Origin: Epichloe hybrida
Lineage: Eukaryota; Ascomycota; Sordariomycetes; Hypocreales; Clavicipitaceae
NCBI GenBank assembly: GCA_019022495.1
Contig: JAFEKR010000005.1
Coordinates: forward strand, 124,001-188,000
Length of the DNA stretch: 64,000 nt
Direction: 5' to 3'
Position 1 is the first letter of the stretch. The number at the start of each line of letters is the position of its first letter. The position numbers and the translations under genes are program-made. The notes beneath the pieces are model-generated. The model did no database searches. It was not told the origin of the DNA and was given only the letters and a program-made list of their open reading frames with translations. Below are positions 21,757-32,187 of this stretch, in pieces.

Positions 21757-23366
21757 ATGCAAACACGCATAAGAGGTCGCAAACAGAGCACGCCTGATGG
21801 TGATGCTCGATCGGGCATCCCAGCGGCGCGCTTGACGCGTCGTTCTGCCGCTGCCGCTGCTTCGAAAAGCTCTGGTACGGAGACACGCGCCAGGCCAGGC
21901 TCCCTCTCCTCCGACCCTATCCCCATCCGGGGTGCCCCAAAGCACGGCAAGGCCGTCAGTGTAGCTAGTATAGCAACAAGTCCCGCCAGAAACGAAGAGG
22001 AAACTGAATTTGGTGAAGAGGAAAATGCAGATGGTCCTGGCCGGTCGGGTGGGCTAGGGGCACAAGATGACGATGCTGCCACACAAGAACAGGAGATCCG
22101 ATGCCAAGTCATGAATTCTCTACTACCAGATCTCAAAAGCGCGACCCGTGGGCTCAAACACCGACTCTCCAACGGGACTTACGACAACAGAGTATTCGCT
22201 GCTGTTCTCGAGACGAAACGCAGTGCATTTCGTGCTATTCTGAAGGCATACGAGGAGCCTGGCTCAAAGACTCCATTCATCGATTTTTCCTGGCTGGAGG
22301 GATTCGGCCAGCGCACGGGAACTGACACACGATCTGTCACCCGTGCTTCGATGCAGGCGAATCAAGTGCTTGTACTCGATTTCATTCGCCAAGACTACAT
22401 GCAGCAAGACGAGGACGAGCGCTCCTCAGCCGTCTTGTCCTTTCTTACGGCCTTGGATGCCGCGTTTCCACGACTTCTCGGGTCATCTCGAGACTACACT
22501 CACCAATTCCATCTCGCACTTGCTATTCGTACGTGTCTGGCCATCGAGGCTCTTGCCGCCCAAGTTGACAAGGTCGACGTTGCCACAGTCATTGCCTCGG
22601 TATTCTGCGCAGACAATGACAACAGCGATTATGCCACCCGCCTTATTTCGGGACCGTTCAAGAGCCTCGCTGGCATCAATGAGTTTGAAGAGGAAAGTCA
22701 AGAATTGGAACAAATCTCTCAAAGAACTGGATATTTAGCAATCATAGCCCTTAAAGACAAGAAGCACCACGGGGTAGAGAAACTTCGTCAAGAATACCCC
22801 TTGCAAGACCTGCTTGAAAAGGTTGACGAATGGTGCCTTGACAACTATGCTCTACTGGACGATGCAGAGCCCGCCGAAAAGTCGAGTGCAAACGCGCCAG
22901 TCAATGCTGGAGGGCATGACCTTCAAGGCACGCGGCATACTTTAGATTCCATACCTGAGTCCCTGCCCGAGTCCCAGCCCGAGTCCCAGCCCGAGTCCCA
23001 GCCCGAGCTCCAGCACATTATTCGCCGGCCAGCAGGTGTCCAGAAGTAAGTGTGTTCTTGTTCGCTCGCTTCATCAGATGGGTCTGCCGATCTTGACAAT
23101 CCTGACGGACTTTGAAAGCTTTCTGGTTTTCTCCGCACACTTGCTAACTCATTTCATCCACTCAGGGAGCGGTCCTTTGTCGATGTGAAGAGCAACGCCG
23201 TTCAAGAAGAGTTCAGCGCCCTGGGCAATGGTACCAAGCCACGACACGAAAGGCCGCCCTCGGATGCACCAACCGATTGCGACGAGGGGAACAGATTTCT
23301 CCTGACAAGCGAGATAGGCACAAGTCCCGCCAGGGACTCGCCAGGCAAGAGACGACGGGTTCCAGA

Positions 23367-23401
<35 letters not shown>

Positions 23402-24072
23402 TCTTCGAAACAGACACCCGGGGCAACCACGATCCAGATGACCGAAGGGCAAGACTCAAAGCAAAGAACCCACTGCCCGAAGGAAAACGCCAACGTCTCC
23501 CCAATCAACCACCAGCAAGCTCCATGCCGCGGCCGCCGCGCTCGTCGTCTGTCCCCCATCCCAGCGCAGGCTTCGCCCATCCTGCCGCCGACCCATCCTC
23601 CTCCTCCTTCCGACCCGACTTCGACAACATCAGGGCCAGAAGAGCCGTCGTCAGCGAGCGCGCGCGCGCTCACGACTTTTCCTCGTCATCGCGTTCCGCC
23701 CCGGCGCCTCCGTCGTCCAACCGCGTCGCTTCTTCCCACAAACAGCGCCATCCATGGTCCGACGAGGACTCGGACATCCTCATCCGTCTCATAGCCAAAA
23801 GACGCGCCTCATGGTCCACCATTGAGCGAGAACACAACCACGAGTTCCGCCACCCCCGCAACCAGCAGGCGTATCGCGACAAGGCACGTAATCTGAAGGT
23901 CGATTTCCTCCTGACCGACGTCGTCCTGCCTCCCTGCTTTGATCTCGTCATCCTCAGCAAGAAGGAGAACGAGACGGTAATGCGTGCACGCAAAAATCCA
24001 TGGAGGAAGGAAAGCGACATTGACGAGAGAGGCAACGCCATCAATACGCTTCTTGAATATGATGCTGTGTAA
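21757..24072 (+). CDS. TRF/Taz1-like telomere double-strand DNA-binding protein
   Basis: Exons 21757-23045 and 23166-24072 give 731 aa. The protein has a basic low-complexity N-terminus, a helical central region (about residues 113-370, from EIRCQVMNSLLPDLKSA to LLEKVDEWCLDNYAL) that fits a TRFH-type dimerisation domain, then disordered linkers and a single C-terminal Myb (about 622-682). The Myb has RHPWSDEDSDILIRLIAKRR, SWSTIEREH and the telobox helix YRDKARNLKVDFLL, very close to the LKDKARN helix of Taz1. Such proteins coat double-stranded telomere repeats as part of shelterin. PESQ repeats lie before the intron and a run of 13 Asp follows it. Start at 21757 chosen over ATG 21613, which would add a hydrophobic segment. 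Domain order is seen; the telomere role is inferred. Confidence 0.85.
23366..23401 (+). repeat. (GAC)n microsatellite encoding poly-Asp
   Basis: About twelve GAC/GAT triplets in the second exon of the TRF-like gene encode a run of Asp between a basic stretch (GKRRRVP) and VFETD. Triplet slippage here would change length without breaking the frame. Confidence 0.95.
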
Positions 24073-25627
24073 CAAGGGGAGGGGTCGATCCCCCCAGTTG
24101 TCATTTCCCTTTTTTCTTTTTTTTTTGTTCCCCTCCCCCCGAATTGGGTATCTACGAGTTATGGGTATTTGTAAGATATGCACGGATAGGTATCATTCAG
24201 GGTATTTCCATGGATTTTCATCACATTTTGTGCAAATTTGCTCGAGAAGGTATATTCTTTGTCGTATTGACTGCTCGGGCTTGAATCATACCCAGGTCCC
24301 AGCATTAACATCCAAGGATATAAAGACGACAGGCAGCATCTAGGACAGGACGCAACCACTTACAGTAACAGTACAGCACCGGTCTAGTATAACTTACATT
24401 TGGCGTTGCTTTCATAGGACATGCTGGCATGTTTGGAAAGTACGCACAAGGTATGAAAGTATGTGTCAATAGCAAGTTGGGAGGGAGAGAGGGGGGGGGG
24501 CGAGGTTTCTTTCCGTTTTGACCCAGTATGCAGACAATTCATCAGCAAGATGCGTCGCCACATAGTTATCAAGGTAGAGTCACGCTTCTGAAGAAAGACG
24601 ACGGACAGGTGAAGAGAAGACATGCCGAAAATTCACTACTCTACAGGCAAATCATAGTCGATCCCACACCATCCACACACGGGCTACTGCAGAGGCCTGG
24701 CTCCCCTCTATCGGGTTGCTCTATTCGGCAGCGAAGCAAGGCCATCCTCCCGATTCACTCAGGAATCCCAACTGTGCTCAGCGCCAATACTGCCCGAACT
24801 CATGTCTGGGGAAAATATAGCCTCATCAGATGGTTCCTTTGACAAAAAAATTTCCAATCACTCTTCTGGTGATGTCACAAGATAGATATCAAACCAAGAG
24901 AATATGAAATAAAATAAAAAACAAGAAGCAAAAGGAAAATTGGCATGTTTGCCCATGGCGAAAAGGCACCGAATGGCTTGCGGTGCAAGGGAGAGAAGAA
25001 GGTATAAAGGAAAGGTCAAGTCGTAGTGTAGGGGGTATTAACATAACGGTCGTTCCTCTAGCCCATGCATGTCCATGCAAGAATGTCACACCAAAGCGAC
25101 TGTCAGGTAGGGAGTTTGAAGTTCATGACTGAGCGAACCTAAAACTCCTTGGTATCACCACCAAATAGCCTTGACGTCAATCAAGGTAGTTTGAAGAACC
25201 AGTGGTATCTCGGCCTTCCCCAACCAAGTTTCCCTTACACGCATGCAACATTTTCTGGATAGTTCGAGAAGAGATGACCACTTCATTGCTGAAGGCCGCT
25301 TACTGAGTTTGGTACAAATGTCGGTACGCAGAATCGGATACACAAGAAGAATAGGAGAAAACGAACAAAAGGGGTGTGTGAGATAGGTCGCAAGCCGCGT
25401 ACAAACAAAGGAATACGGGAGAGGCCAACCCTCGACTAGGAATACAACAATGTAACCGAATAGTTCGGTCAAGTTCGTAGCCAATGGTAATGGTTCCTCA
25501 TCCCACAGAGGCGTGGTATCCAGTTATCCAGAATAGTAGTCAAGCTAATGCGAGGCTTGACTGAAGCGGCATAGTCTCGGCCATTGCCCCAACATACCAT
25601 CGCAAGCGAAACTCAAAATCGCATTAC
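24073..25627. other. Convergent intergenic region, TRF-like gene / septin
   Basis: About 1.55 kb. A T-rich tract at 24108-24127 follows the TRF-like stop. A G run lies at 24491-24500. Frames on both strands are short and without family features, so I see no gene. Confidence 0.6.
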
Positions 25628-27309
25628 TTATCGGCGGTGAAAAGGCAAGTCTCTCAACTTCAACCGATTCGTTCTCCACCCTTCATACCACTGTTCACGA
25701 CTGGCTTCACGTAATTCGCCGCGCCATTCTGAGAAGACAGCCTCCTTCAAACGCGTGAAATCGCAGTGCTTTTCATTGTAAGGATCTGCGAACCCCCATG
25801 GGAATTGGCGTCCGAGAACAGATGGCTCGTACAAGTCAGGGCAGATGATGGAAAGAGGCATGAATGGAACGTCTTCTTCTTTCGTGTCTTCATGGGCTTT
25901 GTGGCGACGGACGGAGTGGCTGGACAAGCGTTTTGGGTTTGGAGATGATGGTGGCGACGATGTCGGTTTCTTCGATCCTTGCTCGGCTGAATATTCGTCC
26001 TCTTCTTCTTCGTCAATTCTATTGTCGATACTGTCAACATCGTCGTCCAACCCCAGAGCCTCAAGCGGGTCCAAATCTGCTTGTTTGATGCTGTCCCATA
26101 CAGACTTCTTCAGCACGTTCATATGTTTCGCGGTGATGGTGTCTGCTTTGGCGATCACGGGAATGACGGTGGTTTTTCGGTAAAGACTGCGCAGAATTTG
26201 GAGGTCGATGTCATCATCGAGTGCACCAGTCGCCCGGCGCGAGGCATAGCCTCCGGCCCCAAGAGGACCGCTAGCCCTTTGACGAGCCGCTGCAATGTTG
26301 CGGTCGAGTCGTGAAGGGTCTAAAACCAAGAAGACGGCGTGGATATGAGTGTCCCGAACTCCAGGAGAGCGCACAACCTTCATCTCCTCGGCGAAAGTAT
26401 CCTCAAACTTGCTCTCAAGAAAGGCAGTCAGCTCTCTCAGCTGAAGATCGACCAGATTCTTCTCAAAGCCTTCCGAGTCCCACAATGTCAAGCCGATGCG
26501 CTCATTGTCTATTTCTGTCTCCATAAAGTGAGGGACAAAATTCCCCGACGCGGGGGCTGGGAGCCGGAAGTCGTCCTCATCCGTCTTCTTGGATCGCTTT
26601 CTGGGAGGCAGTGCAAGTGCTGTCTTGAGGAATTCTAGGAACGATGTTTTACCGGCGCCGCTGGTCCCGATTACCAGGATGCTGTTGATTTTGCCCCGAA
26701 CCGTTAGAGGTTGAAGACGTTGAAGAAGAGAAAAGAAAAAGACGAGTACCCCGCCGCCACGCTAATGCGACAAAAGGAATGAACGCTTCATGCGGTCTCG
26801 AAGCTGCCACAAACATGACAGGGAGGGGCAACTCACTTGAATGGGGTGGGATCTTTTCTTCTGCGAACCCTCCTAGGGCTGTTGATGGAGCTAATGGCGC
26901 TACTAGCATAGCTATATCGTCCACGGTGCGTCATGCTCTCCGTTCTGGCATACGGATCGAACGTGATCTTGTTGGGAATGGGAGGCACCGGGGGAACTGT
27001 ACTGGAGACGTAATTGCGAGGCTCGGTAGAGACACGAGCATAGTAGCCACCAGAGCTAGAGTTGGAAAGGCTGTAGGCGGGCTCAGGATGAGAAGGTTGC
27101 AGTTCCTGGGGGAACGCCTTTGATAACTGCTCGGTATTGTTGGCGAACTCGGGTATCTTGGGAGGCGCGCGCAGAGCTGCTTGACGCTGACGTTCCAGCT
27201 CGGCCTCCTTAAGGGCCTGAGCCTTCCTGCCGCCTTTGCCCAAATCGCCGCTTTTACTTCGTCGAAGCAACATTCCGAAGCTAGAGCGTCGAGGGCGCTG
27301 TTCGGTCAT
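25628..27309 (-). CDS. Septin of the filamentous-fungal AspE group
   Basis: Minus-strand exons 27309-26837 and 26681-25628 give 508 aa. Septins are GTP-binding filament proteins of the cell cortex. The exon join gives PFNILVIGTSGAGKTSF, the septin start and P-loop (about residues 157-172). G4 is present as IPVIAKADTIT; G3 is divergent (LTLWDSEGF rather than DTPG). The C-terminal part has LGRQFPWGFADPYNEKHCDF, the septin unique element region. The N-terminal 155 residues are basic, Ser/Pro-rich and disordered, and an acidic insert (RIDEEEEDEYS) interrupts the G domain. No C-terminal coiled coil is seen. Long N-terminus, divergent G3 and missing coiled coil fit group 5 (AspE) rather than the core Cdc3/10/11/12 septins; that assignment is inferred. 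Intron 26682-26836. Confidence 0.85.
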
Positions 27310-29300
27310 AACAGGTGTAAAGTTGAGAAGGAGGTGTCGACGGTCAATCGAAAGGGAAGGAGCTCACAATTAAAGCCACGGGCCACGGATCCACGGGGGT
27401 CCACGTAGCATGTAATGCCGCAAGTGGGCGCAAGGAGCGGAGGGGATATTGAACGAAGACGGCCAACCAGGGGTCAGTCAAATGGGAAGGTCAAACTGGT
27501 GGGTGGGTGTGAAGTTGCTGCTAGCGCCCCGGGGGGTAGAGGCGCTTATATGTAACGCTTATATGTAAGTTAGCGTTCAAGGACCTTGGCTCATGCAGGT
27601 TTGATCCGAAGCAAGGACGGACTGCGCCGTACCTACTAGCTAGGTAGATATGTTGTTGGTGGGCTGCAGGTGGCCGGTTCGAAGCAAAGGGAAGGAGAGG
27701 TGAAGCAAGATCAAGATGAAGATGAGGAAGGTGCGAACGGCAGACTGGCGCCCAGGTGCTTGCTCAGCGGCTCGTGGGTGGATTTCGAGAGACCGGTTAC
27801 CCGACTTGAAGATGATGTGAGGTGAGAGAATCAAGAGAATGGGTGCGGGGTGTCAGGGTGTCTGATGGCAGGAGGATTCGAGGTCTTGCACTTGTTGGCA
27901 GGGGAAAGAGAAGGAAACCAACAAACCAAAACCGATGCAGGCACTCGGGCCACTTTCTTGGGGGGGTGGACGGACAGCAAATGAGTAGGGGTCGCCTAAT
28001 GTGTTGGTTAATCTTTTTTTTATGCCGCCACAAGATGAAAGAGAGCCGCAATGGATGGTCAGGCTAGACCAATGCGGCCAGGATGGAACTAGAATAGAAG
28101 CGGACAACAGTGCTTCGCGGGGCTGACTGGCTGGCCAGTGGGAGATGATTCAACGAGTAAAGGGAAAGAGGACGAAAGAGCAAAAGCAAAAGGGGACTAA
28201 TAATTAAGAAAAGCGATAAAGACTCCAGGAGCATGGATGCATGCACGAATGGCCGACTTGGAACCGCGACGGCAAAGATGGGACAGAAAAGGGACGCGGA
28301 AGGGGTCTGATCCAAGGACCAAGAAACTTGCCAAAATTAGATCGACAGCATAGGCCAGACAAGAGTCACAAGACAAGACGAGGCAAGACAAGACACAATC
28401 TTGCGCTATCTTTTCCTCTGGTCTGTATTATCCAGCGTGCATCCCTAACTAGGTTTATTATTTACGGATCCGTATATGTATCAATCCCGGCAGAATAATA
28501 TGGAGGAGGAGCGTGAATTATCAAAGCTAGAAATAATAGGGGCAGCCCGCCGTTCTGGAAGTGAAGGCACCACGACTAACCAGATGTGACTAGTTTGGCT
28601 TGGACCTTATTAACGACAAGACAGAACTGCTAACGGTAGCGCCTCTACTAACCTGTAGACTGTAGTAAGTAAGTCCGTAGGCAGGCACACACGTAATGCC
28701 ATGCCGATGGTTAATGGCGCGTCAGCTGTAACGTCTGGCCCAACAGCCCCGTCAAGGTCAAGTGCCGGCTGGTCTGGTGCCTGTCTTGCAAGATGAATCA
28801 TTCAGCTACTCAGCTCACCACCCATATCAGTGTCTCAGGTTCCCACGTTTTGGAGCAGACTCGACGACCGCTCAACCACAGAAAGCACGATAAAAATAAA
28901 AGCACGATGAAGCAAGTCCCTCAACAACAAGTGTCCCCGCAAGACTTTGGTACAAAAGTCCCAGCGGGTCCCGGAAAAGCCGCACGACTCTGGTCTGGTC
29001 GTTGCGCTAACGACTCGCCTGTCAAGTTTCAACCCGGGAGAAAAGCGTTGATGACGTTTGTTGCATCTTGACTTTCAACCTGCACAAGGGTCCCAAAGAT
29101 ACAAAGTCTTGATGGCAACATCTAAGCACAAGGAATAGGACGTCAGTTCTGAATAAGGGAGGCATTCGGATGGCGTCGGCCCTGCTGCGTGGCTGACGGT
29201 CTGTTCTGTTTTGTTTGGATGCGACGAAGAAAAGAATGCTTCGAACCAGTCGAGTCGTGTCCCGTGGCCGCAATGAGTACGAAGACGCAAGCTGAAACGA

Positions 29301-29385
29301 CACGACATGACACGACACGACACGGCATAATATAATATAACACGGCATAACACGATATAACACGACACGACACGACACGACACGC
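29301..29385. repeat. 5-bp CACGA array with TATAA-type variants
   Basis: Units of five bases, mainly CACGA, run across 85 bp. The middle units read CATAA, TATAA or CGGCA-like. CACGA to TATAA needs only C-to-T and G-to-A changes, so the array may have been partly mutated by RIP-like deamination. Confidence 0.8.
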
Positions 29386-29892
29386 TTTAATAGATAGCAT
29401 CGCCTTTGATGGCAGCAGAAGAGCCCACAGACATGATTTTGCCAGTCAGATACCTCGCCTTGACTTGACCATCAATGCGAAGATCAAAGAAAATGAGTCC
29501 CACCGCTTGCTACCACTGCAACGCGCTATCAAGTACGCTGCGCACTGCCGTCTGGGCTGCCAGCAAGTCCAAGCCCTTTTCAGAGCAGCGGGGCGACCGG
29601 ATTTGATGCTACAAGCCACGGACCTTGCAGCTTTTCTTTGCTTTTTCTGTTTCTTTTTCTTTTCCTTTTCTTTCCGGACGAAAGCAAAATGCCCCCAACC
29701 AATGACAGACGACGCAGAGGGCCCCGTATCCAGGGCAACCCTCGATGAGCAAGCTGCGCCATATGTAAGCAGTATATCGGAGGTCACACTGGCTGGTGCT
29801 TGGGTCCCGATATTGCTCGCAATCTTACGGAGTACTGCGGATCCGTAGGTCGGTCAAGTAAAATAACTAGATCTACCGAGTATTATGGCACC

Positions 29893-29926
29893 ACTACGCA
29901 GGCACTACGCAGGCACTACGCAGGCA
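29893..29926. repeat. 11-bp tandem repeat (ACTACGCAGGC)
   Basis: About three perfect copies of ACTACGCAGGC, followed by a further partial ACTACGCAGGC after a short interruption at 29934-29944. Intergenic. Confidence 0.85.
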
Positions 29927-31061
29927 CTAGTAACTACGCAGGCCTCACCGCTGATACCCATCTCAATCTCCAGCGCGACGTGACACGTGCTGCCACGATG
30001 GGAACCACGACGCCAGCCAGAGCAAGTCTGGGACTCTGGACGATACTTTTGGCGTCGCTGGCATCCAGAATCCAGTCCCGGAGCCAGCATGTCACATACT
30101 GACTGCCACATCCGCGCCGCTTCCGAATCAGCCAGGCCAGGCGCGCTCCGTCATACTTCATACTCTCCGTGTCTCTCTCACTCGCTCACTCGCAGTGTAC
30201 GGAGTAATACAGAAAGACCAATACAGAAAGACCACATGCACTAGCCTGTATCTGCACGTAGTTCGCCGTGTGCTGTGTTATCTGCATCACTTGGCCCAAA
30301 CTTGGCTGGCCAAATAACCGCCTTTTTTGTTTTGTTTCTCGTCTAACCAACAAGATAGATCTATAGATAGATCATCCATCTGAGTCAGTCTTTGGCAGCG
30401 CAGTCCAAGATGTATCAATACCCGTACACCACGCACGTACCTATGCACAGGCAACGGGCCGTGCATAATCCAGGAATGCTCTTGCCTCTGGTATCTATTG
30501 AGTTTTCATAATTTTTTTGCTCATTGGTTTTGGCCAATGCATCGGATTTGTGAAGAAATCGGTATTGATTCAACTAGCTAGAAGCCAAAAATTTTCATCT
30601 AATATTATGGGGCTCTAGGTCACGTGCTAGCCACGTTCGAGGTGACAGGCCACCGTCAATTCCAGCACGCAACATCAGCGAATTGACGGGTCAACGGGTC
30701 GAGACAAAGGTCAACGGATTGATCAGATTAAGATGGACGAATCTGACAATGGGCGCGATGCCTAGGGAGCTATGAGGCCTATTGAAAGGAACAGCTTTTG
30801 GTCGATTTGGTGACTTTTAGTGGAGGTGCGCAGCAGTCGGAGAGAAATTGCCACCACTTGCTACGATATGGAATGTGAAGCCGTTCTCTGGCACAAGGGT
30901 TCTAGGTCACGCGCCACCTGTTAATTCTAGCACGTAACGACAAGTTTACCCCGGGATGGAGTCAAGAGCCATAGAACACTATGGAATGGAACTAATCATC
31001 ATAACGCGCTCGCTTTGCAGGTACAAAAGGATTTGCTAATCAACACACTCACATCCCTACG

Positions 31062-31230
31062 TTTTTTTATATCGCAACACTTATTGTTATGCACCCAAAG
31101 CTTCAAGGCAAAACTTAAACCCCCACACCAAACACGACTTTTAATCCCACTTCCCCCCAACCTAATTCGTGCACCCATATTACGATCGCCAAGTCTTAGG
31201 TCCTGCGTTACCAATTGAGTCAACCACGTT
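31062..31230 (-). mobile_element. Candidate tRNA-derived SINE
   Basis: On the minus strand from about 31225 the sequence TTGACTCAATTGGTAACGC resembles a tRNA A-box/D-arm, followed after about 35 bases by GGGTGCACGAATTAGG, a degenerate B-box-like segment. The region then runs on for about 100 bases and ends in an A-rich tail (minus strand, near 31062-31070). This order matches a tRNA-derived SINE. No cloverleaf with a good acceptor stem could be folded by hand, and no flanking target duplication was found, so it is tentative. Confidence 0.3.
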
Positions 31231-32187
31231 CTAATATCCGGGCATTGCAAAAAAAAAAAAAAAAATGTACATGTCCGAAACGCCCATGGAGCCAGTTACA
31301 ACCCCTGCTGCTAAAAAAAAAAAACCCACTGACAGATCCTGAAACGGGCAGGGCTTGCAGACAATGCAGGCATGGCCTGGCAAGTTTTATCCTTTATTCC
31401 GCCACCTAGTCCGTAATATGAAGAACATTACATGTCCCAAGGTCCGGGAAACATGAGTGCGCCTTCCTCCCTGCAGCGAATAGGCCCGTGGGCAGGTTTT
31501 TGACAATGGAAGAAGGGGACCCGCGAGCTGATACGATGATGACAATGTATCATCCGTGGTGGGTGTCGAGTAGGTCCGACTTTGCGGCAATATCCGACCC
31601 AACGGGCGTCATATCAAGAAGCTGTAGTCCGCATTCGGAGTTATCTCTCTCCAAGAGAAAAAAAAAACATTATTTGGAGAATGGATCCAAGGAAGATGGT
31701 GACAGAGCTCACTTTGTCGCCGCATGTTTCCTTCCTAAGGGGGGAAAAGCCCCCCTCATCATGCACATTCCAGTGTATACGTGCCAAAAACAGCACCATC
31801 GACATATATAATTTATACAACCCCTTTTTATATACTTTAATAAAGACTTTCAAAAATAAAAGGACAAGACCTTTCTAGAGAAAAAAAAATGTCAGAGACT
31901 GGTAATGGAGCCGAGCAGTATGTAGTCTATCCCGCTTCTAATTATACAACATGCACCCCTACAGTACATTACATCCGTATGCATCCCCAATGTTCGTACA
32001 GGCCTCGTGGAAGAAAAGTTGCCTAGATTTGCGCCATCGCTCAACGGGAAAAATAAAAACAAGTAGTTAGGAGAGAGAGGGGAAAAAAAAAAGGAAGGAC
32101 TGTCTCGATAAAAAAAAAAAAAAGACACTTCGTCGGTCAATATGCTATCCACTTGTGCTGCGCAAATTGCAACAAGTCGTCATCTCA

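Larger units (their letters stand above)
27310..32187. other. Gene-poor 4.9-kb region with short tandem repeats
   Basis: This is the longest gene-free stretch outside the AT-rich tail. It carries a CACGA-type array (29301-29385), an 11-bp array (29893-29926), two TACGGAGTA motifs (29826, 30198), two related segments starting TCTAGGTCACG (near 30614 and 30901) and a possible tRNA-derived SINE (31062-31230). The part next to 27309 must contain the septin promoter, and 31.9-32.2 kb the tail of the ABC1-like gene. Frames are short and unlike known proteins. Confidence 0.6.

Noticed and set aside
29301..29385. CRISPR-like array
   Set aside because: Units are 5 bp with no spacers and the organism is a fungus; it is a simple satellite.
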